Both the position numbers and the translations under genes were made by a program. Of a stretch of DNA of 64,000 nucleotides, positions 1 to 10,294 are shown piece by piece. A model generated the notes under the pieces. The model was not told the DNA's origin. It saw nothing but the letters and a program-made list of their open reading frames with translations, and searched no databases. The stretch lies in the NCBI RefSeq assembly GCF_000350085.1, contig NZ_CAUM01000055.1, positions 1-64,000 of the forward strand, written 5' to 3'. The stretch is from Mesorhizobium metallidurans STM 2683 (lineage in GTDB: Bacteria > Pseudomonadota > Alphaproteobacteria > Rhizobiales > Rhizobiaceae). Numbering within the stretch: the first letter of the stretch is position 1; every line of letters begins with the position of its first letter.

Positions 1-72
1 AATGCTTCTGAGGCACATTCCGCCGACGAGCCATGGGGGAAGGTTCGGCCTTGATCTTCGGGTTGGAACAGG

Positions 73-3000
73 ATGGCGGAAGTGGAGAGACCAGTACGCG
101 GCAAACGCAAGCCTCGCAAGACGGTGGCGCGTGGCCGCAGTGCGCCGTCGTCGGGTGAAAATAGAGGTTCTGCGAAAGCGCTTCGCGAACTGGTCGAGGC
201 CGGTTCGGACTGGATTTGGGAGACTGATGCCGAGCTGCGCTTTTCCTGGCTTTCAGAAAGCTTTCAGACGGCCACCGGCATCGATCCGGCGAGCGTTCTC
301 GGCCGCTTCTGCTTCAACTTCCTCGAACAGGTCCTGGTCGGCAACCGAAATGCCGCGGACCACCTGGAGGATCTGCGGGCACATCGGCCATTTCGCGATT
401 TCGTCTTTGAGCTGAAGCGTGGCCGGGCGGATTGCCGTTGGGTTTGCATCAGCGCCTTTCCACGTTTCGACCCCGAGAAGAAATTTGCCGGGTATCGCGG
501 CGTCGGCCGTAATGTCACAGCGCTCGCCGCTGCATTCGACGAGTTGAGGCGGACGCAAGAGCAAAATGCTGCGTCGACGGACGGCGAGACCGAACAGATC
601 CTGTCCGACGTGGCGCGCACGGTAGCCACCGTGCTCATGGATGACGGACCCTATACGCTCGCCCCCAGCCAAGCTCATCCAGGGGTCTCCGGAACGTCCG
701 AAAGCGAAGCGGCGGCCGAGCCCTTTGCCACCCTTCGCACAATGGTCGATTCGATGCCGATCGGCATTGTCCTCCTCGACGCCGAACTGCGCGTGGAAAT
801 GATCAACAAGGCCTTTTACGAGCTTTGCAAGGTCGACCCCCGGCGCGCCGATATAGGCAGCTCCTTTCGCGACGTCATGGAGGCCAGCCGGGATGTCGAT
901 CCCAATGGTTCCGATGAGGAGGCCTGGCGGAAGCACATCGCCGGGCGCGAGACGGAAATCAAGGCGGGCGTGGTGGGATCGCGACAATTGCCGCGCAATG
1001 ACGGGCGGACGCTGGTCTCCTCGATAGCCTCGCTTGCCGACGGCAGGCGGCTGATTTCCTATGTCGACGTCACCGACATCAAGGACCGAGAGGCGGAACT
1101 TGCCGAGGCGCTGGAAAAATCGCGGCTTGCCGAGGCGGTGATCAACGACGTCAAGGATCCGATCTTCGTCAAGGACGACAATTTGCGCTTCGTGTTCGTC
1201 AACGAGGCGTTCGCCGCGCTGTACGGACAGCGGCCGCAGGCCATGCTCGGCAGGCCTGGTGGCGATTTCGTCAAGCCGGAAGAGGCCACACGCTTCGAAG
1301 AGAGCGAAAGGCAGGTCCTGGCGAGCGGCCGCCCCTATGAGGCGGAGGAAGACTTCGCCTATTCGGGCATCGGCAGCTCCCGCATCGTCAGGAAAAACCG
1401 TGTCTCGATGGCGAGCGGCCGCAATTATGTTGCCGGCTTCATCTTCGACATTTCCGGCATGAAGCGCCGCGAAACCGAAGCCGAAGATGCGCGCAAGCAT
1501 CTCGCCACCGTGCTGGATTCACTACCCGCCGGTGTCCTCATCTACGATCGCGACGATAATTTCGTCTTTGCCAATCGCAAGCTGCAGGACATGCTGCCCG
1601 CCTTGAAATCCGCTTGGCAGGCTGGACATACATTCCGCGAGGCGTTGGCGCTCGGTCATTCCGCCGGCTATTTCCGCACCAGCGGCGATCCCGAACTCGA
1701 CAAGCTCTATGACAGCGATCCCGGCCGTTGGCTCGACGGCATATTGGCCCGCTACCGCCTGCCCAGCGCGTCCTTCGAACGCGTCAATCCCGACGGCCGC
1801 TGGTATCAGGTCCACGACATGCGGACCGACGACGGCACGTTCATCGGCGTGCGTATCGACATCTCCGAGATCAAGAGCCGCGAAAAGGCACTGAATGACA
1901 GCATGCGCGAGAATGAGGTGTTCCGCAGCCTCATCGACAATGTGCCGGTGTCGATCTACGCCAAGCGCTCCGACCTCAGGCTGTTCTACGTCAACAAGCG
2001 CTGGTGCGATCTCACCGGCTTCAGGATGGAAGAGGCGATCGGCAAGACCGACATCGAGATTTTCGGGACGGATGGCGAAGCCTTCGTCAAGGGCGATCTT
2101 GCGGTGCTGCGCAGCGGTGAGACCCAAGAGATCGAGGAGACAGTAACGCTGGCCGATGGCAACTTCCGCCATCAGTTCGCACGCAAGGGCGCGCTGATCG
2201 CGTCGGACGGTTCGCACTATCTGATCGGCTCGACCACCGACATCACCGAGATGAAGCAGCGCGAAGCCGAACTGTGCGAGGCACGGCAGCGGGCGGTGCT
2301 TGCCGACCGCGCCAAGTCGGAATTCCTGGCCAATATGAGCCACGAGATCCGCACGCCGATGAACGGCGTGCTCGGCATGGCCGAGCTGCTGGCCAAATCC
2401 AATCTCGACCCGAAGCAGAGGATCTTCACGGATATCATCGTGAAGTCGGGGAACGCGCTGCTCACCATCATCAATGACATCCTGGATTTCTCCAAGATCG
2501 ATGCCGGTCAGCTCGTGCTCGATCCGGCGCCCTTCAACCTTCGCGAGGCGATCGAGGACGTGGAGACGCTGGTGTCGGCGCGCGCCAAGGAGAAGGATAT
2601 CGAGCTCATCGTGCGCGTCGAGCCTGGCCTTGAAAGCCTGTTCGTCGGCGATGCCGGCCGCATCAGGCAGATCGTCACCAACCTGCTCGGCAATGCGGTG
2701 AAGTTCACCGACGAAGGCCACGTGCTGGTCGATGTGAGGGGCGAAAGCGGTCCGGCGGGAACCAGGCTCACCATCTCGGTGACCGATACGGGCATCGGCA
2801 TTCCGCAGGACAAGCTGAAGTTTGTCTTCGAGAAATTCAGCCAGGTCGACACTTCGTCGACAAGACGGCACGAAGGCACCGGGCTTGGCCTTGCCATCAC
2901 CTCGCGGCTCGTCGATCTCATGGGAGGCGAGATCGGCGTCGACAGCGCCGAGGGCGAGGGCTCGACCTTCTGGTTCAAGGTGACACTGCCCGCAGCCGGG

Positions 3001-3981
3001 AACCAGAACGGGCAACGTATCATGCCGGTGGACGTGACCGGCGCGCGGGTGCTGATCGTCGACGACAATGCCGTCAACCAGACGATCCTGACCGAGCAGA
3101 TGATTTCTTGGGGTTTCGATTCCTGCGCGGCAGAAAGCGGCGACGTGGGACTAGACGTGCTCGTCACCGCCGCTGCCTATGGCGTGCCGGTCGACTGCGT
3201 CGTTCTCGATTACCAGATGCCGGGGATGAACGGCGCCGAAATGGCGCGGATCATCCGCAATACTGCCGGCCTCGCCGGAACGCCGATCATCATGCTGACA
3301 TCCGTCGACCAGTCGCTGGCCAACGCCAGCTTTCATGATCTGTGCATCGACGCCCAGCTGATCAAGCCGGCGCGCAGCTCGGTGCTGCTGGAAACGCTGG
3401 TTACCACCATCCAGCGCCGCCGCCACATCATGACCGGCACCGGCGCGCGGCCGACCGGTTCGGGAAACGACATGTCGCAGCCATTGCCGGCGCAATCGCC
3501 CGCCGCGGCGTCGAGCGCGTCCGAACAAGCGCTGCTTGAGCCACCGCCGGTTCGCCTCCGCGCCTCGTTGGGCGCCGAGCATCGGCTGGACATCCTCGTT
3601 GCCGAGGACAACGAGGTGAACCAGCTGGTCTTCAACCAAATTCTCGGAGAAACCGGCTACCGCTTCGAGATCGTCGACAATGGCCGCAAGGCGCTGGACG
3701 CAGTCGGCAGGCTTGATCCGCGCATGATCCTGATGGATGTCTCGATGCCTGAGATGAACGGCCTCGAAGCAACCGCCGCGGTTCGCCGGCTGGAGGAAGA
3801 GAGCGACAGGCATGTTCCGATCGTCGGCGTCAGCGCGCACGCGCTGAAGGACGATCGCGAGCGATGCCTGCAGGCAGGCATGGACGATTATCTGTCCAAG
3901 CCCATCAGTCCGAGGGCCCTGCTGGAAAAGGTCGAGCGCTGGCTCGACGCAGATGGCATGGTCCAGAGCAACGCGGGATAG
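73..3981 (+). CDS. Multi-PAS hybrid sensor histidine kinase with two receivers
   Basis: This 1302-residue cytoplasmic sensor kinase has no membrane segment or signal peptide. About five PAS-like segments can be read at roughly residues 38-150, 220-335, 350-465, 475-605 and 615-735. They are followed by a HisKA dimerisation box (FLANMSHEIRTPMNG, phospho-acceptor His757) and a HATPase domain at about 865-985 with the GTGLGL lid motif. Two receivers follow. The first (about 993-1115) has acidic residues in VLIVDDN and acceptor Asp1046 in VLDYQMPG. The second (about 1175-1295) has VAEDN and acceptor Asp1222 in LMDVSMPEMNG. Known family behaviour is a phosphorelay integrating several small-molecule or redox cues. 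No partner phosphotransferase or output regulator is adjacent, so the pathway is unknown. It is the first gene in the window; bases 1-72 show only upstream sequence with no clear signal. A terminator follows it. Confidence 0.95.
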   Translation: MAEVERPVRGKRKPRKTVARGRSAPSSGENRGSAKALRELVEAGSDWIWETDAELRFSWLSESFQTATGIDPASVLGRFCFNFLEQVLVGNRNAADHLEDLRAHRPFRDFVFELKRGRADCRWVCISAFPRFDPEKKFAGYRGVGRNVTALAAAFDELRRTQEQNAASTDGETEQILSDVARTVATVLMDDGPYTLAPSQAHPGVSGTSESEAAAEPFATLRTMVDSMPIGIVLLDAELRVEMINKAFYELCKVDPRRADIGSSFRDVMEASRDVDPNGSDEEAWRKHIAGRETEIKAGVVGSRQLPRNDGRTLVSSIASLADGRRLISYVDVTDIKDREAELAEALEKSRLAEAVINDVKDPIFVKDDNLRFVFVNEAFAALYGQRPQAMLGRPGGDFVKPEEATRFEESERQVLASGRPYEAEEDFAYSGIGSSRIVRKNRVSMASGRNYVAGFIFDISGMKRRETEAEDARKHLATVLDSLPAGVLIYDRDDNFVFANRKLQDMLPALKSAWQAGHTFREALALGHSAGYFRTSGDPELDKLYDSDPGRWLDGILARYRLPSASFERVNPDGRWYQVHDMRTDDGTFIGVRIDISEIKSREKALNDSMRENEVFRSLIDNVPVSIYAKRSDLRLFYVNKRWCDLTGFRMEEAIGKTDIEIFGTDGEAFVKGDLAVLRSGETQEIEETVTLADGNFRHQFARKGALIASDGSHYLIGSTTDITEMKQREAELCEARQRAVLADRAKSEFLANMSHEIRTPMNGVLGMAELLAKSNLDPKQRIFTDIIVKSGNALLTIINDILDFSKIDAGQLVLDPAPFNLREAIEDVETLVSARAKEKDIELIVRVEPGLESLFVGDAGRIRQIVTNLLGNAVKFTDEGHVLVDVRGESGPAGTRLTISVTDTGIGIPQDKLKFVFEKFSQVDTSSTRRHEGTGLGLAITSRLVDLMGGEIGVDSAEGEGSTFWFKVTLPAAGNQNGQRIMPVDVTGARVLIVDDNAVNQTILTEQMISWGFDSCAAESGDVGLDVLVTAAAYGVPVDCVVLDYQMPGMNGAEMARIIRNTAGLAGTPIIMLTSVDQSLANASFHDLCIDAQLIKPARSSVLLETLVTTIQRRRHIMTGTGARPTGSGNDMSQPLPAQSPAAASSASEQALLEPPPVRLRASLGAEHRLDILVAEDNEVNQLVFNQILGETGYRFEIVDNGRKALDAVGRLDPRMILMDVSMPEMNGLEATAAVRRLEEESDRHVPIVGVSAHALKDDRERCLQAGMDDYLSKPISPRALLEKVERWLDADGMVQSNAG

Positions 3982-4012
3982 AACGCTACAGTACCCGCGC
4001 GTCCTTTGGACG

Positions 4013-4041
4013 CCCCAACGAAGCTGGGGTTTTTGATTTTT
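4013..4041 (+). terminator. Rho-independent terminator after the hybrid kinase
   Basis: A CCCCA/TGGGG stem is followed directly by a T-rich run (TTTTTGATTTTT). A second small hairpin (GCGTCC-TTT-GGACGC, 3999-4013) immediately precedes it. This separates the kinase from the pst operon. Confidence 0.8.
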
Positions 4042-4143
4042 GCACGTAGTCCTTTTCGAACCTTCGGTTCGTGGGTGATGCGCTAATTCATGAAGATTGT
4101 CGCAAAATCAGCCGAGATTCGGGTGGTGCCTGGCGGACGAGAC

Positions 4144-4163
4144 TATGGTGCGATCGCACCATA
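4144..4163. promoter_or_regulatory. Perfect 20-bp palindrome in the kinase-pstS intergenic region
   Basis: The half-site TATGGTGCGA is followed by its exact reverse complement with no spacer. It lies in the 543-bp gap between the kinase and pstS (4042-4584), about 330 bp upstream of the Pho box. Apart from this palindrome, a small CGAACC-TTC-GGTTCG hairpin (4057-4071) and the Pho box, I see nothing convincing in the gap. Function is unknown; an operator for a dimeric regulator is one possibility. Confidence 0.4.
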
Positions 4164-4488
4164 CCAAAGCGCACGCCCAGCCGGAACAATGAGTGCATTC
4201 GAGTTCCGCCCCTCCAGTTACGGGCGGGAGCAGCGACCGCCGGCAAGAGACAGCGTCAAATTCTACCCCAACGGACCCTGTTTCGGCGATGGCACGGGCC
4301 ATGACATCCTCTGGCCGCATGCAACGCGCTCCCGCCCGGATTTTCTTTTTTGACCAGGGCGTCCGACCAGCGAACTGCCGGAAATCGTGCAAGTCGCTGA
4401 TTCCAGCGGCAAACCGAGGCTATGCCGGCGAGAGCCCACGATCAATCCTTTCGACGTGGCTGTGCGGCGTTACCGGGGTGACATGAAA

Positions 4489-4506
4489 CTGTCATGCAAC
4501 TGTAAT
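4489..4506 (+). promoter_or_regulatory. Pho box upstream of pstS
   Basis: CTGTCAT-GCAA-CTGTAAT has two direct 7-bp repeats spaced by 4 bp. This matches the PhoB-binding consensus described for rhizobia and other proteobacteria. It ends 78 bp upstream of the pstS start codon. It implies induction under phosphate limitation by PhoB, whose gene closes the same operon. Confidence 0.88.
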
Positions 4507-4584
4507 AATCGAAGGCTATTGGCCTCGGCGGGTGCCGACACACAATGGCGCCGAGAGACCATCTTCCGAACAGGAGCAGGCCAT

Positions 4585-5589
4585 ATGAAAAAATTCCTCC
4601 TTACGGCGTCGGCCGCGGCGCTTGCGCTCGCCGCGTCGGCTGGTTACGCCGCCGCGCGCGACCAGATCCAAATTGTCGGTTCGTCCACAGTGTTCCCCTT
4701 CACGACGGCTGTCGCTGAAAAGCTCGGCCAGAGCGGAAAGATCAAGACCCCGGTCGTCGAGTCGACTGGCACCGGCGGCGGCATGAAGCTGTTTTGCCAA
4801 GGCGTCGGCGAAAATACCCCCGACTTCACCAATGCCTCGCGCGCGATCAAGGACAGCGAACTTGAAACCTGCAAGGCAAACGGCGTGACGCCGGTCGAGA
4901 TCAAGGTCGGCTTCGACGGCATCGTGTTCGCCAACTCGAAGGCAGGGACTGTCGTTGATCTGACCAAGGAACAGGTTTTCAAGGCGCTCGCCAAGAACGT
5001 CGCTGTTGACGGAAAGGTCGTCCCCAATCCCTACAAGAACTGGTCGGATGTCGATGCGTCGCTTCCCGCGACAAAGATCGAGGTGCTTGGCCCGCCGCCC
5101 ACGTCTGGCACCCGCGATGCGTTCGTTGAACTCGTCATGGATGCGGCCTGCCAGAAAGAAGTGAAGGCGGCTAATGAAAAGGGCTGCGGCGAGATCCGCG
5201 AAGACGGCGCTTTTGTCGAAGCCGGCGAAAACGACAATCTGATCGTCCAGAAACTGGAAGCCAACTCCAATGCCTTTGGCATCTTTGGTTTCTCGTTCCT
5301 TGACCAGAACGCCGACAAGCTGCAAGGCCACAAGGTCGACGGCATCGAGCCGACCTTCGAGAACATCGCATCCGGCAAGTACGGCGTTTCCCGCTCGCTC
5401 TACATCTATGCCAAGAAAGAGCATGTCGGCGTCATCCCCGGCATGCAAGAGTTCATCGCCGAGTACACCTCGGAGGGCGCATGGGGTTCCGAGGGTTATC
5501 TGGCCGACAAGGGCCTGATCCCGATGCCGGACGCCGAGCGCGCCACTTGGGCCGAAAACGCCAAGGCCCTGAAGGGTATGGGCTCCTGA
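4585..5589 (+). CDS. pstS: Phosphate ABC transporter periplasmic substrate-binding protein PstS
   Basis: This binds phosphate in the periplasm and delivers it to the PstCAB importer. The 334-residue product begins with a typical Sec signal (MKKFLLTASAAALALAASAGYAAA) and the mature part opens with IQIVGSSTVFPF, the PstS-like phosphate-binding loop. A second loop (PPTSGTRDAF) is also conserved in the family. The frame is open further upstream (to 4387), but the ATG at 4585 is preferred because it directly starts the signal peptide and follows an AGGAG-like site. It is the first gene of the pst operon, controlled by the Pho box upstream. A hairpin after the stop probably separates its transcript level from that of pstC. 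Confidence 0.95.
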   Translation: MKKFLLTASAAALALAASAGYAAARDQIQIVGSSTVFPFTTAVAEKLGQSGKIKTPVVESTGTGGGMKLFCQGVGENTPDFTNASRAIKDSELETCKANGVTPVEIKVGFDGIVFANSKAGTVVDLTKEQVFKALAKNVAVDGKVVPNPYKNWSDVDASLPATKIEVLGPPPTSGTRDAFVELVMDAACQKEVKAANEKGCGEIREDGAFVEAGENDNLIVQKLEANSNAFGIFGFSFLDQNADKLQGHKVDGIEPTFENIASGKYGVSRSLYIYAKKEHVGVIPGMQEFIAEYTSEGAWGSEGYLADKGLIPMPDAERATWAENAKALKGMGS

Positions 5590-5640
5590 TGTTTCGGGGT
5601 CCGGGCAAATATCCGCTCTGACCCTCATGCTCTAAAGCAC

Positions 5641-5668
5641 AAAGCGCGGGACCAACGTCCCGTGCTTT
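5641..5668 (+). terminator. Intercistronic hairpin between pstS and pstC
   Basis: AAAGCGCGGGAC is paired with GTCCCGTGCTTT around a CAAC loop, with one G-U pair and no T run. It probably gives partial termination or 3'-end protection, so that the binding protein is made in excess over the membrane subunits. Confidence 0.6.
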
Positions 5669-5709
5669 GAGCCGGTGAATGACCGGCGGTCGAGGGGACG
5701 TCCTGAATC

Positions 5710-7098
5710 ATGGTCGGTTATCTCGTTGTTCTTCTCTTAATTCTGGCCGCTGCGGCCTATTGGATTGGCCGGACACGCGCCGTTGCCAGTGTCAATGGCG
5801 ACGTGGCGCGACTGCATTCGCTGCCTGGCCAGCATGGCACGTTTCTGGCGCTTTTTGCTGCCGGTCCCGCGTTGTTTGCGATCGTGTTGTGGTCGATGGT
5901 GACGCCGGGAATTGAATCGTCGATCATCGCCGACCGCTTCTCCGCCGAGTTGTCGGGAATGGGCGTTCCGCAGGCCGAAGCTTTCATGCGCGACGCTCGC
6001 GCGATGGCCTTTGGCGGGCTTGTCGGCTTCGCCGATCCCACGAAAGAGGCAGCCGCAGCCGTCTACAAATCGATTCATGCGACCAGCGCCTGGATCATCT
6101 GGGCCGTCGCGCTAATGCTTTCCGCGTCCGGATTTTACTGGGCCTATTCGCGCATCGCACAGGCCTACAGGGCGCGCCACGTGGTCGAGCGCGTTCTTCG
6201 CGCGTTCTTGATCGTCTGTTCGGCGGTCGCGATCCTGACGACGATCGGTATCGTCTTGTCGCTTATCTTCGAATCCTTGCGGTTCTTCCAACAGGTGCCG
6301 CTCTATAAATTTTTGTTCGGCACGCATTGGTCGCCGCAGAGCGCCTTCACCGGCGCCGGAGCGGAAGCCGGGGCGGTCAACCAGGACATTTTTGGCATGG
6401 TGCCGCTCTTTGCCGGCACGTTGCTCATCACCTTCATTGCCATGCTGGTCGCTGCGCCTATCGGGCTGATGGCTGCGATCTATCTTTCGGATTACGCCTC
6501 CAAAAGCGTCCGCGCGCTCGCAAAGCCGGTACTGGAAATCCTCGCCGGCATTCCGACCGTCGTCTACGGCTTCTTCGCCGCGCTGACGGTTGCGCCCTAC
6601 TTCCGCAGTATGGGCGAAAGCCTGGGCCTCAACGTTGCGTCCGAATCCGCGCTCGCCGCAGGCGTGGTCATGGGTATCATGATCATTCCCTTCGTTTCCT
6701 CGCTTTCCGATGATGTGATCAACGCCGTTCCGCAATCCCTGAGAGACGGCTCTGCCGGCCTCGGCGCGACCAAGTCTGAAACCATCCGCAAGGTGATCCT
6801 TCCCGCGGCCCTTCCGGGCATCGTTTCGGCGATGCTGCTCGCAGTCAGCCGCGCAATCGGTGAAACAATGATCGTGGTCATGGCCGCGGGGCTGGCGGCA
6901 AATCTCACGGCGAACCCGCTCGAAGCGGTAACCACCGTGACAGTGCAGATCGTGACGCTGCTTGTGGGCGATCAGGAATTCGACAGCGCCAAGACGCTTG
7001 CAGCCTTCGCACTCGGCTTGGTGCTGTTCTGCATCACGCTTACCCTCAACATCGTCGCTTTGCGCGTCGTCCAGAAATACCGAGAGCAATATGACTGA
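5710..7098 (+). CDS. pstC: Phosphate ABC transporter permease PstC
   Basis: This inner-membrane subunit of the phosphate importer has 462 residues. That is longer than the roughly 320-residue enterobacterial protein because of an extra N-terminal membrane region (about residues 1-180), a form common in alphaproteobacteria. The C-terminal half holds the permease core. It includes a QDIFGMVPLFAGTLLIT stretch and the ATPase-contacting EAA-type loop near SLRDGSAGLGATKSETIRKVILP. Several strongly hydrophobic helices can be read. Its end overlaps the start of pstA by 8 bp, which indicates translational coupling. Confidence 0.94.
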   Translation: MVGYLVVLLLILAAAAYWIGRTRAVASVNGDVARLHSLPGQHGTFLALFAAGPALFAIVLWSMVTPGIESSIIADRFSAELSGMGVPQAEAFMRDARAMAFGGLVGFADPTKEAAAAVYKSIHATSAWIIWAVALMLSASGFYWAYSRIAQAYRARHVVERVLRAFLIVCSAVAILTTIGIVLSLIFESLRFFQQVPLYKFLFGTHWSPQSAFTGAGAEAGAVNQDIFGMVPLFAGTLLITFIAMLVAAPIGLMAAIYLSDYASKSVRALAKPVLEILAGIPTVVYGFFAALTVAPYFRSMGESLGLNVASESALAAGVVMGIMIIPFVSSLSDDVINAVPQSLRDGSAGLGATKSETIRKVILPAALPGIVSAMLLAVSRAIGETMIVVMAAGLAANLTANPLEAVTTVTVQIVTLLVGDQEFDSAKTLAAFALGLVLFCITLTLNIVALRVVQKYREQYD

Positions 7099-8704
7099 TG
7101 CGATCGCGTCATTCGGCGCCGGCAGACGGCCGGTCAGCATTCATACCGACGATGCCGCGAAGGCGCGGTTGAAGGGCCGTTACCGTGCGGAAACGTGGTT
7201 CAAATGGCTTGGCGCCGCAGCCGTCGCGTTGGCCGGCTTGTTCCTTGTGCTGCTCCTGTCGACGATCGTCACGCAGGCGATCCCGGCGCTGCGGCTGAAC
7301 TACCTGACGCTGCCGATCGACCTTTCGGCGGCCAAGGTCGACCCGGCGAAGCTCGATGCCGTGAATTACGACGCCATTGCCCAGGAAGCGCTTGCGGCAA
7401 AATTTCCGGATGTGACGAGCCGTCAGGACAAGCGCCTGCTGCGCGGGCTGATTTCCACTGGCACCGGCGTCTTCCTGCGCAAAGATATTGCGGCCGATCC
7501 GGGGATGCTCGGACGAACGGTGAACTATGCGGTTCCACTTGACGATTTTGCCGACCTCTATCTCAAGGGTTTGCTTGCCGACGTCGGTTCGGACGAGGCG
7601 ATTTCGACAAGCGTTACGCCTTCGGAAACCAGCGGCGACATCGATCTGACCTTCGGCGACGATACCATGCTGGCGCTGGCGCGTGGCTGGGGGGCGACCG
7701 AGGGCGAAAACGGCATGCTCACGCTGACGAGCGGCGCGTCGTCGCTGCTGGTCGCGTTCAATGGCGGCACGGTCAAGCTCACCGCGCTGTCGCCTGGCGC
7801 CAACGGAACGGCGGTCGCAAAGGGCACGGTGATCGAGGCGTTGGACAGCACGGCGCCAGCCGCGAGCGGCCAGGCATTCCTGCGTGTCATCGATACGCCG
7901 GAAGCGTCGCGAAAGATTTCAGACAAGGAGATCGCCTGGCTCGACACGCTGAAGAGCGCCGGCCTGATCGAAAGCCGGTTCAACTCGATCTTCTTCTTCA
8001 CCGGCGCAAGCCGCGAGCCGGAACTGGCCGGTGTCTGGGGTGCGGTCGTCGGATCGTTCCTGACCATGATTGTAACGCTCGCCATCGCCTTCCCGATCGG
8101 TGTTTCGGCGGCGATCTATCTTGAGGAATTTGCGCCCAAGAACCGGCTGACGACGATCATCGAAGTGAATATCAACAATCTGGCGGCGGTGCCTTCGATC
8201 GTCTTCGGCCTGCTTGGACTTGCCGTATTCCTGAATTTCTTCGGCCTGCCGCGCTCGGCCCCGGTGGTCGGCGGCATGGTGCTGGCGCTGATGACCCTGC
8301 CGATCATCATTATCGCCTCACGCGCTTCGCTGCGCGCCGTGCCACCGTCGATCCGCGAGGCGGCGCTTGGCATCGGGGCGTCCAAGGTCCAGACCGTATT
8401 CCATCACGTCCTGCCGCTGGCGATGCCGGGTATCATGACCGGCACCATCCTCGGAATGGCGCATGCGCTGGGCGAAACCGCGCCGTTGCTGATGATCGGC
8501 ATGGTCGCCTTCATCGTCGATATTCCCGGCGGCTTCACCGATCCCGCGACGATCCTGCCGGTGCAGATATTCATGTGGGCCGATTTTCCGGAAGCCGGGT
8601 TCCAGCAGAAGACTTCGGCGGCGATTTTGATTTTGTTGGTGTTTTTGGTCATCATGAATGCCATCGCGGTGATACTGCGCAGGCGCTTCGAGCGGCGCTG
8701 GTAA
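7091..8704 (+). CDS. pstA: Phosphate ABC transporter permease PstA with long N-terminal domain
   Basis: This is the second membrane subunit of the phosphate importer. The 537-residue product has one N-terminal membrane helix (about 37-60), then a long, mostly polar domain to about residue 310, then the permease core. The EAA-type loop reads SIREAALGIGASKVQTVFHHVLP. The long extension corresponds to the DUF3333 type of PstA known in alphaproteobacteria; enterobacterial PstA is near 300 residues. The ATG at 7091 overlaps the end of pstC; a longer open frame upstream lies inside pstC and is rejected. Confidence 0.94.
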   Translation: MTDAIASFGAGRRPVSIHTDDAAKARLKGRYRAETWFKWLGAAAVALAGLFLVLLLSTIVTQAIPALRLNYLTLPIDLSAAKVDPAKLDAVNYDAIAQEALAAKFPDVTSRQDKRLLRGLISTGTGVFLRKDIAADPGMLGRTVNYAVPLDDFADLYLKGLLADVGSDEAISTSVTPSETSGDIDLTFGDDTMLALARGWGATEGENGMLTLTSGASSLLVAFNGGTVKLTALSPGANGTAVAKGTVIEALDSTAPAASGQAFLRVIDTPEASRKISDKEIAWLDTLKSAGLIESRFNSIFFFTGASREPELAGVWGAVVGSFLTMIVTLAIAFPIGVSAAIYLEEFAPKNRLTTIIEVNINNLAAVPSIVFGLLGLAVFLNFFGLPRSAPVVGGMVLALMTLPIIIIASRASLRAVPPSIREAALGIGASKVQTVFHHVLPLAMPGIMTGTILGMAHALGETAPLLMIGMVAFIVDIPGGFTDPATILPVQIFMWADFPEAGFQQKTSAAILILLVFLVIMNAIAVILRRRFERRW

Positions 8705-8716
8705 GGAGTAGAGGAT

Positions 8717-9532
<816 letters not shown>

Positions 9533-9570
9533 GCGGTCCGGCGGCGAATTTCGAACACGAGGACAGGATC

Positions 9571-10278
9571 ATGGGCGAACATACCGTCGCGTCTTTTGAC
9601 GAGGATCTGGCGCAGATCAGCAAATTGATCAGCGACATGGGCGATCTGGCCCGTTTGATGGTCAGTGGTTCGACCAAGGCGCTGCTGAACTCGGACAACA
9701 CGCTGGCGCAGCGCGTCGTTTCCGACGACGCCATCATGGATGCGCGCCAGCGCGAGCTGGACGACCGCGCCATCACGCTGATCGCCAAGCGCCAGCCGAT
9801 GGCCAATGATTTGCGTGCCGTGGTCGGCTCGATCCGCATGGCCGGCGATCTCGAACGGATCGGTGACCTTGCCAAGAACATCGCCAAGCGCGTCGGCACC
9901 GTCGGCCTCAGCGTCACGCCGCGCGACCTGTCGCATTCCATCGACGCGATGGCGCAGCTGGTGCTCATCCAGGTGCAAGGCGTGATCGAGGAATATGCCG
10001 CAAAGGACGCGTCGGCACTCGCCAAGCTCCGAAACGAGGATGAGCGCATCGACGTCAAATACACCTCGGTGTTCCGCGAGTTGCTGACCTACATGATGGA
10101 GGATCCGCGCAACATCACCGCTTGCACGCATCTCCTGTTCTGCGCCAAGAATCTTGAGCGCATCGGAGACCATGTCACCAACATCGCCGAGAACGCCTAT
10201 TACGTGCTGACCGGCTCGCAGCTGCCCGCCAATCGTCCGAAGCAGGACGAAACGGCGATGTCGGCGCCCGCGGCATGA
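9571..10278 (+). CDS. phoU: Phosphate signalling regulator PhoU
   Basis: PhoU links the transporter's state to the PhoR/PhoB system. The 235-residue helical protein shows the two-fold repeat of the family. Conserved segments include DLARLMVSGSTKALLN with LRAVVGSIRMAGDLERIGD in the first half and CTHLLFCAKNLERIGDHVTNI in the second. A frame open from a TTG at 9529 would overlap pstB. The ATG at 9571 is preferred because MGEHTVASFDEDL matches the usual PhoU N-terminus and an AGGA site precedes it. Confidence 0.93.
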   Translation: MGEHTVASFDEDLAQISKLISDMGDLARLMVSGSTKALLNSDNTLAQRVVSDDAIMDARQRELDDRAITLIAKRQPMANDLRAVVGSIRMAGDLERIGDLAKNIAKRVGTVGLSVTPRDLSHSIDAMAQLVLIQVQGVIEEYAAKDASALAKLRNEDERIDVKYTSVFRELLTYMMEDPRNITACTHLLFCAKNLERIGDHVTNIAENAYYVLTGSQLPANRPKQDETAMSAPAA

Positions 10279-10294
10279 CAGGGGCGACCGGTCG

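Noticed and set aside
253..1500. 415-residue open frame antisense to the hybrid kinase
   Set aside because: The plus-strand gene shows continuous PAS domains over the same bases; the antisense product has no family features.
4090..4353. 87-residue open frame between the kinase and pstS
   Set aside because: No ribosome-binding site or recognisable features, and it spans the 20-bp palindrome; composition does not look coding.
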